This document shows, piece after piece, positions 25,907 through 34,646 of a DNA stretch of 64,000 nucleotides (positions within the stretch are counted from its first letter, which is position 1; each line of letters opens with the position of its first letter). The DNA comes from an uncultured Bacteroidia bacterium (lineage in GTDB: Bacteria > Bacteroidota > Bacteroidia > Bacteroidales > UBA932), in contig CACZZZ010000005.1 of assembly GCA_902785825.1 (NCBI GenBank), positions 81,858 to 145,857 of the forward strand. The letters run 5' to 3'. Below the pieces are notes generated by a model. It ran no database searches. It was given only the letters and a program-made list of their open reading frames with translations, and was not told where the DNA came from. Position numbers and translations under genes: made by a program.

Positions 25907-26874
25907 GGCAGCAATTCCTCCGCTTTGACCTTCCTTTTAATCGCCTCGGAACCCATGAGGATCTCCCCGGCCTTATCGACCATATCCGTCCTGAGCCGGA
26001 ACTCGCGGCTGCCGGACTCCGGATCCAGCTGGAGCGACAGAACCTCTTGCAGCATAAGCTTTTGGATGGTGCGATTAGTCGCTATCCTGTACTTTTTCAC
26101 ATAACTCATGACTATGTCCAGTGCCTCATCGGGATTATCGGCGACCCATTCCCAACCCTTACGGCTGGCCCTCGCGAAGCGATCCGCCCGGTCCTTATTC
26201 TTGAGGTAATAGGAGCGGGACATGTACACCCCCTCCTCCTGGATATTATAGCCATTGTCCTTGAAACGGTAGATCGATTCGGGAGTCGGATCGAATCCGG
26301 CCTGTCGGATCATGAGAAGCTCATTATAGGTCATGGCGACCGCGGCGTCCACCGCCCCGGCGACAAAGAGATTGACCGGGTAAACGGCCTCTATCCACTG
26401 GAAACCAAGTCCACGGCCGGAGGCAACGCTTCTCGCGAGCTGGTCGAATCCCGACCTCCAGGTAGCCACTTTAGCCTTTTTCAGGGACCGGGGATCCTGA
26501 CCTTTGCGGGAGACTATGACCATGGCGCTGTTCATCGAGGTCTGGAGAATATTGACAAGGGGAAATCCTCCGGCGACCATCGCCATGGCCTCAGTTAGCG
26601 GCAGGGTGGAGGCATCCGCCTCGACAGAGGAGAAACGTTCTTTCAGGTCCTGGGTGGCGAATGGGTGGACAATCTCGACCTTCAGGCCTTCCTCCTGATA
26701 AAAACCCTTCTCAAGCGCGGCGTAATAGCCGGCGAACTGGGCCTGGGCCATCCACTGGGGAGCGAAGACAAATGGCCTGTTGCTCTCCTGCGCACCCGTG
26801 GCCGAAGGGATGGCGAATACCAGGAGGAGTGTCAGTATCCAGTTACAGGAAAGACGCATCCGATTAAAAAACAT
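25903..26874 (-). CDS. Periplasmic NMT1/THI5-like substrate-binding protein
   Basis: 323 residues with a signal peptide (CNWILTLLLVFAIPSATGAQ). The body is a type-2 periplasmic binding fold of the NMT1/THI5 group: FAPQWMAQAQFAGYYAALEKGFYQEEGLKVEIVHP, known from uptake of thiamine-pyrimidine precursors and related compounds, then AMAMVAGGFPLVNILQ and FVAGAVDAAVAMTYNE. No ABC permease or ATPase gene is near; instead the stop overlaps the start of a receptor phosphatase by 4 bp. This points to sensing rather than transport. An alternative start is at 26859. It is divergent from the thioredoxin-like gene. Confidence 0.82.
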   Translation of the reverse strand: MFFNRMRLSCNWILTLLLVFAIPSATGAQESNRPFVFAPQWMAQAQFAGYYAALEKGFYQEEGLKVEIVHPFATQDLKERFSSVEADASTLPLTEAMAMVAGGFPLVNILQTSMNSAMVIVSRKGQDPRSLKKAKVATWRSGFDQLARSVASGRGLGFQWIEAVYPVNLFVAGAVDAAVAMTYNELLMIRQAGFDPTPESIYRFKDNGYNIQEEGVYMSRSYYLKNKDRADRFARASRKGWEWVADNPDEALDIVMSYVKKYRIATNRTIQKLMLQEVLSLQLDPESGSREFRLRTDMVDKAGEILMGSEAIKRKVKAEELLP

Positions 26875-26910
26875 GGTTTCAAATATACCTTTTTTTCTTG
26901 AGTTTTATCG

Positions 26911-26918
26911 TATATTAG
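26911..26918 (+). promoter_or_regulatory. Possible -7 element of the thioredoxin-like gene
   Basis: TATATTAG in the context CGTATATTAGCGGAA, identical over at least 14 bases to the sulfatase promoter at 22334-22348. No good upstream TTTG is seen. If used, it would favour the ATG at 26941 over that at 26929. Confidence 0.4.
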
Positions 26919-26928
26919 CGGAAACTAA

Positions 26929-27531
26929 ATGACGGACAATATGAATAATACCTCTTTCCCCATTCTTAAGGCCGCTTCTTGCGCCATGCTGGCTATAGCT
27001 ATTCTGCTCGCTCCCTCATGCAAAAGAGGCTCAAAGAAGGCCGCTGAGGAGCCTGTGGCCACAGAGCAGGCCGCTGAGGATCTCGACGCCCAATACGCCA
27101 AGGATCTTCTTGCCAAAGGGACTCCAGCGCCCGGCTTCACCCTCCGGACCCCAGACGATAAAGAAGTGTCGCTGAGCGACTTCCTCGGAAAGTATGTTGT
27201 CCTTGATTTCTGGGCGTCATGGTGCCCGGACTGCAGGGAGGACGCTCCTGAGGTCAAAGCGCTTTGGGAGAAATATGGCGACAAAGTCGCTTTTGTGGGT
27301 GTCTCATTCGACACCGACAAGGACAAGTGGTTGGATTATGTAAAGGAGAACGGCCTGGGGTGGACCCATGTCAGCCCGCTCGCTAAATGGAAAGAGACCC
27401 AGGTTTCACAAGACTATAAAGTGAACTGGATCCCTTCCATGTATCTTATCGATCCGGACGGCAAGGTCGTCTTCGGAACCGTTATGATTGACAAACTGGC
27501 CAAGGAACTGGCCTCAGTTGCCGGGAAATAA
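26929..27531 (+). CDS. Thioredoxin-like (TlpA/ResA-type) lipoprotein
   Basis: 200 residues. A lipoprotein signal ends in LLAPSC, then comes a Glu/Ala-rich linker (residues about 35-60) and an AhpC-TSA/thioredoxin fold with WASWCPDCREDAPEVKALW; the redox-active pair is CPDC. The cis-proline region is NWIPSMYLIDPDG. Such proteins reduce periplasmic disulfides, for example in cytochrome c maturation or in damaged exported proteins. CPDC is an unusual active-site pair compared with CPPC or CPYC. An in-frame ATG at 26941 is equally possible as start. It ends 6 bp before the convergent GPH symporter gene. Confidence 0.87.
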   Translation: MTDNMNNTSFPILKAASCAMLAIAILLAPSCKRGSKKAAEEPVATEQAAEDLDAQYAKDLLAKGTPAPGFTLRTPDDKEVSLSDFLGKYVVLDFWASWCPDCREDAPEVKALWEKYGDKVAFVGVSFDTDKDKWLDYVKENGLGWTHVSPLAKWKETQVSQDYKVNWIPSMYLIDPDGKVVFGTVMIDKLAKELASVAGK

Positions 27532-27537
27532 GCTTCG

Positions 27538-28941
27538 TCAAGCCTCTCCCCTCTTCTTCTTCAGCTCCGCCTGGACCTCGTTCATCTTACTTGTGGTAAG
27601 AGGATAGAACGAGAGAGCCAGGATTGAGAGCGCCGCTCCGATAGCGGGAACGAAACTCATCATCGCCTTGATAGCATCAAGCGTTCTGGGAGCCTGGAGC
27701 GCCAGATCCTTGTTATAACCGAAGGCCCCAAGGAGAGCGAGCAGGAGGAAGCCGCCGATGGCTCCGCCGAACTTCTGCGCCATAGATGAGGACGAGAATA
27801 TAAGACCGGTTGAGTTAGAGCCATTCTTGAGCTCTGAATAGTCCGCCACATCTGCGAACATGCTCCAGGTCAGAGGAGCAGCCACACCGATCGCCAGGCT
27901 CACAAGGACCTGAAGGATGATCAGCCACCAGATTCCGGCTGCGGTTCCGGTCGGGATGAACCATATAGCCGAACTGAAAAGCACGACGGCGGCCATAGCG
28001 GCCATGAAGGTGTTCCTCTTCCCTATCTTCTCTGAGAGGGGAACAGCGAATGCCACACCGGCCATCTGGCCGATCTCTCCTATCGTGAGATACACGGCAC
28101 ATGTCAGGAATATATTGGCACCCAGGATATTGGCGAAATAGTATGCCGCCGCTCCACCTCTTATCGAGCCGCAAAGGAGCTGGCCGATGGCGGCGCCAAG
28201 CATCAGCCACCAAGGGCCGTTGGTCACAAGGGCCTTAAGGTCGTCTTTAATTGAGGATCCGCCGTCTTCCTGAGGTTTTCTCTCTATCTTGACATGCTCC
28301 TTGGTCATCAGGAAGCAGAGGACAAAGAGAATGGCGCAGATAACGGCGACCACGGCGACAATCGAGGTCCACTGCATGGGATCGGCGTCGCCGACACCTT
28401 TGATCACCTTACCGGCGGAGTTTGTGGAGCCGATGATGGATTTCTCAAAGAGCCAGAATATTCCCATGGCGATGAAACTTCCGATGTAGGCGAAAAACAT
28501 CCTGAAGGAGGAGAACACGCTCTTCTCCTTAGAGTCGGCTGTAACTACCCCCAACATGGCCCCATAAGGGACGTTCACGGCAGTGTAGGCGGTCATCATA
28601 AGGATGTAAGCCACGTAAGCGTAAAGATGCTTGACTCCATAGGAAGCGTCAGGGACATAGAAGGCCATGATGCCGATCAGAGCGAAAGGAATCGCCAGCC
28701 AGAGAAGATACGGGCGATATTTACCCCACCTGGTCTGGGTGCGGTCGGCGATAATGCCCATCACGGGGTCCGAAACGGCGTCGTAGAGGCGCGTGATTCC
28801 CAACAAGGTAGCCGCATGGACAGGCTTCAAGCCGAACACGTCCGAATAAAAAATCGGAAGGTAATACGAGAATATCTTCCAGAACATCGAGGACGACATG
28901 TCCCCTAATCCATAACCAATTTTCTCTGATAACTTTGCCAT
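27538..28941 (-). CDS. GPH-family sugar:cation symporter (MFS), mannan PUL
   Basis: 467 residues from the ATG at 28939-28941 (MAKLSEKIGYGLGDMSSSMFW); the in-frame TTG upstream is less likely. Twelve membrane helices and GPH features are visible: GYGLGDM near the N-terminus, DAVSDPVMGIIADRTQTRWGKYRPY between helices 2 and 3, and YTAVNVPYGAML. The family moves sugars with Na+ or H+. It is the last gene of the mannan operon, next to the epimerase, as in the Bacteroides fragilis mannan cluster where the symporter brings mannobiose into the cytoplasm. Mannobiose or a mannooligosaccharide is therefore the likely cargo. Confidence 0.9.
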   Translation of the reverse strand: MAKLSEKIGYGLGDMSSSMFWKIFSYYLPIFYSDVFGLKPVHAATLLGITRLYDAVSDPVMGIIADRTQTRWGKYRPYLLWLAIPFALIGIMAFYVPDASYGVKHLYAYVAYILMMTAYTAVNVPYGAMLGVVTADSKEKSVFSSFRMFFAYIGSFIAMGIFWLFEKSIIGSTNSAGKVIKGVGDADPMQWTSIVAVVAVICAILFVLCFLMTKEHVKIERKPQEDGGSSIKDDLKALVTNGPWWLMLGAAIGQLLCGSIRGGAAAYYFANILGANIFLTCAVYLTIGEIGQMAGVAFAVPLSEKIGKRNTFMAAMAAVVLFSSAIWFIPTGTAAGIWWLIILQVLVSLAIGVAAPLTWSMFADVADYSELKNGSNSTGLIFSSSSMAQKFGGAIGGFLLLALLGAFGYNKDLALQAPRTLDAIKAMMSFVPAIGAALSILALSFYPLTTSKMNEVQAELKKKRGEA

Positions 28942-28960
28942 AATGCGCAAATGTAAGAAA

Positions 28961-30169
28961 TCAAGCTAAGATTTTCAAGGCTTCGAGGCACATGCGGGTG
29001 TTGTGATAGGGGCATTTCCAGAAGCCGGCTTTGGGAGAGGCCAGATCCGGAGTGACTCCGTCCGCCAAAGTGCCCCAATACCATTCGCCGGTGAGAGATT
29101 CTTCGCTTTGCTCAGAATGACATGAGGGGGCAAGGAGGTGGGACTTTATCCATCTCCAGCAGTGAAAGGCTCGTGGAAGTCCTTCAGGATCAGAGTGATG
29201 TTTCCAGAGCCACAGATTGCCGACGACAGTCTCAGCCTGGACCCACCACTGACGGGAAGTGTCGGAGGATCCGTTACTGAACAGCTCATAGATCATGGAT
29301 CCGTCCGGGAGAAGGCCCTCATTGCCAGCGGCTCCAAGAGCCTTGCAGAAAGGTTTGACATATTCCTCCAGCTGCGGATCACCCAGAGCCTGGGCGCATT
29401 CCAGAAGAAGCCAGGATGTCTCAATGTCATGACCGTAAGATATGGCCCCGGGAATCACCGTCCAGTCATCCTTGAAATACAGGTGGAGATGACCGGAGGG
29501 AGCCATTATCTTCTGGCAGGTGATTCTCACAAGCTCCAGGAGAGCTTCCCGAAGGAAAGGATCGGGCCAAACCTTATACAAATTGGCATACGCCTCCATC
29601 AGGTGGAGGTGCGAATTCATCGTCTTGTCCGCGTTGATGTCATGGGCTGAGAGCGACATGTCCTCAAGCGAAGAGAAGTCTCTCGAAAGGGCCTCCGTGT
29701 AACCGCCAGAAGCGAAATCCCGGAACTTGCGCTCGACAATCGCGAAAAGCCCAGTGGCGACATCCAGATCCACCTTGTCCGAGGTGACCTTGTACAGCTC
29801 GCTGAAGGCGTATATGGCGAAAGCCTGGGCATAGAGCTGCTTCTTCGTGTCCAAGGGCGAGCCCTCAGAGGAAGCGCTCCAATAGACTCCCCCATTGTCC
29901 TTATCCACAAGATAAGAGACGAACCAATCTCTGGCGTGGAGGGCGGCCTTTAAGTATTCATCCTTTCCAAGAAAGGCGTATGCGGCTGCGAATGACCAGA
30001 TTATCCTGGCGTTAAGTATCTCACCCCTGGGGGCTTCTTCGCTGATCTTACCATCAGACGTCACCTCCCCGTAGAAACCTCCTGAAGGATCCTCAAGGGC
30101 AAGCCAGAAGGGCAGGATATTCCCTTCCAGCTCAGACAGGATCTCTTTTGGGAAAAGGCTGGTGTCCAT
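28961..30169 (-). CDS. AGE-family mannobiose/cellobiose 2-epimerase
   Basis: 402 residues with the (alpha/alpha)6-barrel of the N-acylglucosamine/cellobiose 2-epimerase family. Conserved pieces are RIIWSFAAAYAF, NSHLHLMEAYANLY, YGHDIETSWLLLECA and the C-terminal KAGFWKCPYHNTRMCLEAL, which carry the catalytic histidines. In the known mannan route the enzyme turns beta-1,4-mannobiose into 4-O-beta-mannosyl-glucose for the GH130 phosphorylase, and this operon contains that GH130. There is no signal peptide, fitting a cytoplasmic step. One oddity: near residue 350 a foreign-looking CHSEQSEESLTGEW replaces the usual short loop before the GEWYWG motif (see repeat at 29093-29122). The start lies 3 bp past the GH3 stop. 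Confidence 0.9.
   Translation of the reverse strand: MDTSLFPKEILSELEGNILPFWLALEDPSGGFYGEVTSDGKISEEAPRGEILNARIIWSFAAAYAFLGKDEYLKAALHARDWFVSYLVDKDNGGVYWSASSEGSPLDTKKQLYAQAFAIYAFSELYKVTSDKVDLDVATGLFAIVERKFRDFASGGYTEALSRDFSSLEDMSLSAHDINADKTMNSHLHLMEAYANLYKVWPDPFLREALLELVRITCQKIMAPSGHLHLYFKDDWTVIPGAISYGHDIETSWLLLECAQALGDPQLEEYVKPFCKALGAAGNEGLLPDGSMIYELFSNGSSDTSRQWWVQAETVVGNLWLWKHHSDPEGLPRAFHCWRWIKSHLLAPSCHSEQSEESLTGEWYWGTLADGVTPDLASPKAGFWKCPYHNTRMCLEALKILA
29093..29122. repeat. Dispersed REP-like repeat inserted in frame in the epimerase gene
   Basis: On the minus strand the sequence reads TGTCATTCTGAGCAAAGCG followed by AAGAATCTCTC. It matches from memory a palindromic repeat scattered through many bacterial genomes that gives the peptide CHSEQSEES when translated. 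Here it is in frame and adds about ten residues in a loop. Confidence 0.75.
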
Positions 30170-30172
30170 GGC

Positions 30173-32515
30173 CTAGATGTTGGGCGTTTCCCAAACCTTG
30201 GTCTCAAGGCATTTGACCATAGCCGCCTGGCCTCCACAAGAGATTCGGAAGTCACCCTTCTCAAGACGCCATTTCCCGTCGGCTCCCACAAAGGCAAGTT
30301 CCTTGGCGGGAAGCTCAAACTCAACGACTTTTGACTCGCCGGGCTCAAGGGATATTTTCTCGAAGCCGCGGAGCCTCTTCACGTCCGGGATAAGGGAGGC
30401 GACGAGGTCGGAGCTGTAGAGGAGAACGGCCTCCTTGCCGGCGCGGGATCCGGTGTTGGTGACCTTGACGGAGACTTTGAGGACGTCACCGGCGGAGAAG
30501 GCGGCGGGATCTCCGGTCGAGCCGGGAATAACGACTTGGAGGTCGGAATAGCCGAAGGTGGTGTAGCTCAGGCCGTGACCGAAAGGCCACTGGACATCCA
30601 TGATAGCGTCATAGTTGTACGATCCAGCCATTGTCTCATTACGCTCAGAGACTTTGTAGTCGTAGGTGTGAAGGGAATTAATGTGCTTTGAATATGTGAA
30701 CGGAAGCTTACCTGAGAAGTTCTCGTCTCCGGAAATGAGGGCGGCCAGGGCGTCACCTCCATAATTGGAAGGAAGCATCACATCCACAACGGCTTTCACC
30801 AGAGGCTCGATGTCACCTATGATCCTCGGGCGTCCTTCATTCAGTACAAGGATGATCGGCTTACCGGTGGCCGCGAGAGCCTTCACGAGGTCTTTCTGGT
30901 TGGAGGACAGATTGAGGTCGTCCATATTGCCGGGAGTCTCGCAATAGGTGTTCTCGCCGACGCAAGCTATAACCACATCGCAGGTCCTGGCCGCGGCGAC
31001 AGCCTCGTTGATGCCGGTCACATATTCCTTCTGCCACGCGCCCCATTCCTGGTCATATTCAATCGCGGGGACATACTTGACATTGGGGAAACGGTTCCGG
31101 ATAGCCTCGAGGATGGTGTTATGATCCGAGGCGAATTTGTCGGCGTCTCCCTGCCAGGTGTAGCTCCAGCCGCCATTCAGGGTCCTCATCGAGTTGGCGT
31201 TGGGACCAGTCACGAGGATTCGCTCCGTGCCCTTAAGGGGAAGGATACCATCCTCATTCTTAAGCAGAACCTCCGACTCGAGAGCGGCGGCATAAGACTC
31301 CTTGGCGAAACGCTCGCAGCCGAAGTCCTTATACTCGTGATTCCATGAAGGGTTGTCGAAGAGGCCGAGACGGACCTTGAGCCTCAGGATCCTGCGGACG
31401 GCGTCGTCGATCCTCGACATCGGGATCTCACCGGACTCAGCAAGATCGACTATTATGTTAACGCACTCAGGATCATAAGGTTCCATGATCATATCAATAC
31501 CAGCGTTGATTCCCATGGCAACCGCCTCACGTTTGTCAGCGGCTACATGGTCCCTGGTGTAGAGATTGTTGACGTCAGCCCAATCCGTCACAATAAGACC
31601 GTCCCAATTGAGTTCCTCCTTGACCCAACCGGTCAGCAGTTCCTTGTTGGCATGGGTAGGAATACCATTGATGGAGGCGGAGTTGATCATGGTGGTAAGA
31701 GCTCCGGCCTGGAAGCACTCCTTGAATGGACGGAAATATTTCTCCCTCAAATCATTAAGAGCGATATATGCCGGTGTGCGGTCTTTGCCGGTATGAGGTA
31801 CCCCATAGCCTATGAAGTGCTTGATACTGACAGCGGCGTGCTCAAGGTCGATATGGTTCGGATCATCTCCCTGGATCGCCATGACCTCGGTGCGGGCCAT
31901 CTCGGCCTGGAGATAGGGATCCTCCCCCCAGCTCTCCCAATGCCTTGGCCAGCGGGGATCACGACCGAGATCCATGACCGGGGAGAAAACCCAACCAACC
32001 TGAGCAGCCCTGGTCTCGTAAGCGAGAGCCTCACCCATCATTCTGGGATATTCCCTGTTGAAAGTGGCTCCCAGATTGATTTCCTGCGGGTAAAGGGATC
32101 CGTCTGTGAGATAAGATGCCCCGTGGATCATGTCCAGGCCATAGATGCAAGGGATTCCGATCAACTCCATGGACTTGTCCTGGATCTGCTTGACAAAGGC
32201 GGCTGTCCCCTCCCTGGAAAGCGACACGTCCTTGAGGAGGTTCAGAATAGATCCTACCTTGTACTCCCCTATGATCTTCTCCAACTTCGCTGGATCGATC
32301 TCCGGAATAGTGTCATTCGTGATAGTGTCAATGGAGAGCTGAACCATCTGTCCGGCTTTCTCCTTGAGGGACATTTTCTTGAGGACGGACTCAACCTTCG
32401 CCTCAACTTCCGGATCCGAAGGGATGGTGGGATTTACCTTCCCTTCATTTGAGCATGAAGTCATAACCGCACTTGCCATCGCAACAACCGTTAATGATTT
32501 TTTCAAGTTATTCAT
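30173..32515 (-). CDS. GH3 beta-glucosidase lipoprotein (BglX-like)
   Basis: 780 residues from the ATG at 32513-32515 (an in-frame TTG lies 6 bp upstream). The lipoprotein signal ends in VMTSC. It has the two catalytic GH3 domains (TIM barrel with GIPCIYGLDMIHG, ATFNREYPRMMGEALAYE, DPRWPRHWESWGEDPYL, nucleophile Asp in GLIVTDWADV; then the alpha/beta sandwich with VLLKNEDGILPL) and a C-terminal fibronectin-like domain (PFGHGLSYTTFGYSDL). It removes beta-linked glucose from oligosaccharide ends; in this operon that fits the glucose residues of glucomannan. It starts 11 bp after the GH2 gene stop. Confidence 0.92.
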   Translation of the reverse strand: MNNLKKSLTVVAMASAVMTSCSNEGKVNPTIPSDPEVEAKVESVLKKMSLKEKAGQMVQLSIDTITNDTIPEIDPAKLEKIIGEYKVGSILNLLKDVSLSREGTAAFVKQIQDKSMELIGIPCIYGLDMIHGASYLTDGSLYPQEINLGATFNREYPRMMGEALAYETRAAQVGWVFSPVMDLGRDPRWPRHWESWGEDPYLQAEMARTEVMAIQGDDPNHIDLEHAAVSIKHFIGYGVPHTGKDRTPAYIALNDLREKYFRPFKECFQAGALTTMINSASINGIPTHANKELLTGWVKEELNWDGLIVTDWADVNNLYTRDHVAADKREAVAMGINAGIDMIMEPYDPECVNIIVDLAESGEIPMSRIDDAVRRILRLKVRLGLFDNPSWNHEYKDFGCERFAKESYAAALESEVLLKNEDGILPLKGTERILVTGPNANSMRTLNGGWSYTWQGDADKFASDHNTILEAIRNRFPNVKYVPAIEYDQEWGAWQKEYVTGINEAVAAARTCDVVIACVGENTYCETPGNMDDLNLSSNQKDLVKALAATGKPIILVLNEGRPRIIGDIEPLVKAVVDVMLPSNYGGDALAALISGDENFSGKLPFTYSKHINSLHTYDYKVSERNETMAGSYNYDAIMDVQWPFGHGLSYTTFGYSDLQVVIPGSTGDPAAFSAGDVLKVSVKVTNTGSRAGKEAVLLYSSDLVASLIPDVKRLRGFEKISLEPGESKVVEFELPAKELAFVGADGKWRLEKGDFRISCGGQAAMVKCLETKVWETPNI

Positions 32516-32526
32516 AATCAAAAATA

Positions 32527-34638
32527 TTACTTATCATCAAGTTTGATTTGGATCTCTGCCGGGGTTATCTCTCCGACCGAAGTCAAGGTCACAGAGGCCT
32601 CTCCGGCACCGCAGGAACTTTGCACCATAAATTGAGCCAAACCATTGAATGTTTCAATCGTGAAAGAACGGGCGGAAGGATCTTCAGGGCGCTCTTTGGA
32701 GCGGAATGCCGGGTCACCGTTGCCGGCTCCGAGAATCCTGACAGGGCCACTGACCGTGATGGTGACCGGCACACATGCAGTGGGAACAAAGGTCCCGCGA
32801 GTGTCCAGGACAGAGACATTGACCACTGAAAGGTCTCTCCCATCACCGGAAATAGCTGTCCTGTCGGCGTTTATCTTCAGAGAGGCAGGCGCTCCCGCTG
32901 TCCTGACGACTTCCTCGGCGACCTTTTTCCCGTTCTTGTAACCCACAGCCTTGATGACACCCGGCTTGTAGATGGCCTTCCACTCCAGGTGGCCCAGATG
33001 CGGCATCTTCTTCCTGCCAAGGTTCTTTCCGTTGACCGTCAGTGTAACCTCATCGCAGTTGCTATAGACCCAGACCGGAATCTCTTCACCCTCATGGCCT
33101 TCGAGGTTCCAATGGGGAAGGATGTGAAGAACCGGCTCATCCGTCCACCAGGATTTCAGGTAGAAAGCCTCGTCCTTAGGGAAGCCGCAATAGTCAAGGA
33201 TTCCGAACTCGGAACCGGTCGCAGGGTATGAGAGCGGATTTGGCTCACCCCGGTAGTCAAAGCCTGTCCAATAGAAAAGCCCCGCGAGCCAAGGACGTTC
33301 GCCATAGAACTTCAATCCCCTCTCTATGCAGTTGTACAGGCTGTCCGGCCCCTGTGGAGCGCGGTTGATGGCAGCCATCCGGCCATTCTCGATATCGTCA
33401 AAATAGACTCCTCTGGTGCCACAGCCGGATGTCTCTTCCGTTCCGACAGCGACCCTTGAGGGGAAAGCCACCCTATGCTCGTCAATAGGATTCTGGATAA
33501 TGTAGTTGTAGCCGGCCACGTCAGTACCCTTTATAACCTCGGGGCCGCTGCTGGTAGCCACGACAACCGGCCTGGTGGGATCGATCTCATGGCAGAACTC
33601 CGTCATAATCCGGGCGATGTCCTCTCCCTTGCTCTTCCACTCGATCCCCCATTCCTCGTTGCCAATGCCCCACATGATTATGCAGGGATGATGCTTGTCC
33701 CTCTCTATCATCTTCTTAAGAGGCTCGAGCTGAGCGTCATTGATCCCCATCAGTCTCGTCTCTTCAATAACATACATCCCGAGAGAGTCGCAGATGTCCA
33801 GCAAGGCCGGAGAAGCGGGATTGTGGGATGTCCTGATCGCGTTGAACCCGTATTTCTTGAGTTCCCGGACGCGATATTCATAAAGGGCGTCAGGGATTGC
33901 CGCTCCGACTCCGGCATGGTCCTGATGGAGGTTGCAGCCCCGGAGTTTGATGGGGACACCATCAATCAGGATCCCTTTGTCAGGATCGGTCTCAATCTTC
34001 GGAAGTCTCAAAGCAGGCTTCGCTGAAGGCTCTCCAATCGTAAGCCACACATGGCGGTATATTCCGGCACCCTCATAGAACCATCCTTCCTCAAAGGTGG
34101 CGTCAGCGCGGACTGCAATGATGTTCTCCCCGCCGTATTCAAGATAAGGAGCGATGTCGTAAGTGGCTGACGTGTAGCCGCTTTTCTCTCCCCCAAGCCA
34201 GAACCCGTTGACCCAGATGTCGGAGTCACGGAATATCCCGTCGAAACGGATGGAAACGGGCTTTCCTTTAGCCTCCGAAGGAATGGTGAAAGTCTTCCTG
34301 TACCAGCCTACGCTGGTCTGGGGATATGCCCAACCGACGGTCTTGTACCCATGGCTGTGGCTGGCCTTTGGATCGAACGGAAGATCCACGACCCAGTCAT
34401 GAGGAAGGTTCACTTCCTTCCAGGCGGAGTCATCAAACTTTGGTGAATATGGGCCCTCGTTATGTATCGAGGCGGCTTTTGTGAAATAGTTGAAATACTC
34501 GGTTCCCCGCCCGAAGTCCTTCGCAGGGGATGACGCGTCTCCAAAAGCGAACTTCCATCCGTTGTCAAAAAGAGTCTCCTGCGCCTGGACGTGAAGTCCC
34601 AGGGAAAGGCAGAGGAGCAGGATAGGGAGTCTTTTCAT
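32527..34638 (-). CDS. GH2 exo-glycosidase lacking its Ig-like middle domain
   Basis: 703 residues with a signal peptide (LCLSLGLHVQAQ). The jelly roll (PHDWVVDLPF, VGWYRKTFTIPS, IWVNGFWLGGEKSGYTSATYDIAPYL) leads to GIYRHVWLTIG, and then almost at once to TDPDKGILIDGVPIKLRGC, the start of the TIM barrel. The roughly 100-residue Ig-like domain (PF00703) that normally lies between is absent. The barrel has NLHQDHAGVGAA, NAIRTSHNP, the acid/base Glu of WGIGNEEWG and the nucleophile Glu of VGTEETSGCGTRGVY. Both catalytic acids are thus present. C-terminal Ig-like domains close the protein. The layout is that of beta-galactosidase-type GH2 enzymes of Bacteroidota; beta-galactosidase or beta-mannosidase activity cannot be told apart here. 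Confidence 0.85.
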   Translation of the reverse strand: MKRLPILLLCLSLGLHVQAQETLFDNGWKFAFGDASSPAKDFGRGTEYFNYFTKAASIHNEGPYSPKFDDSAWKEVNLPHDWVVDLPFDPKASHSHGYKTVGWAYPQTSVGWYRKTFTIPSEAKGKPVSIRFDGIFRDSDIWVNGFWLGGEKSGYTSATYDIAPYLEYGGENIIAVRADATFEEGWFYEGAGIYRHVWLTIGEPSAKPALRLPKIETDPDKGILIDGVPIKLRGCNLHQDHAGVGAAIPDALYEYRVRELKKYGFNAIRTSHNPASPALLDICDSLGMYVIEETRLMGINDAQLEPLKKMIERDKHHPCIIMWGIGNEEWGIEWKSKGEDIARIMTEFCHEIDPTRPVVVATSSGPEVIKGTDVAGYNYIIQNPIDEHRVAFPSRVAVGTEETSGCGTRGVYFDDIENGRMAAINRAPQGPDSLYNCIERGLKFYGERPWLAGLFYWTGFDYRGEPNPLSYPATGSEFGILDYCGFPKDEAFYLKSWWTDEPVLHILPHWNLEGHEGEEIPVWVYSNCDEVTLTVNGKNLGRKKMPHLGHLEWKAIYKPGVIKAVGYKNGKKVAEEVVRTAGAPASLKINADRTAISGDGRDLSVVNVSVLDTRGTFVPTACVPVTITVSGPVRILGAGNGDPAFRSKERPEDPSARSFTIETFNGLAQFMVQSSCGAGEASVTLTSVGEITPAEIQIKLDDK

Positions 34639-34646
34639 ACCAGACC

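Noticed and set aside
25903..26874. Thiamine-precursor ABC transporter component
   Set aside because: No permease, ATPase or thi gene in the neighbourhood; the overlap with a receptor phosphatase favours a sensing role.
27538..28941. Melibiose-type symporter for alpha-galactosides
   Set aside because: The GPH family includes MelB, but the operon partners (epimerase, GH130) argue for mannobiose; substrate left as likely, not certain.
31547..32452. Plus-strand open frame (301 codons) opposite the GH3 gene
   Set aside because: Fully antisense to well-conserved GH3 sequence; the product has no family resemblance.
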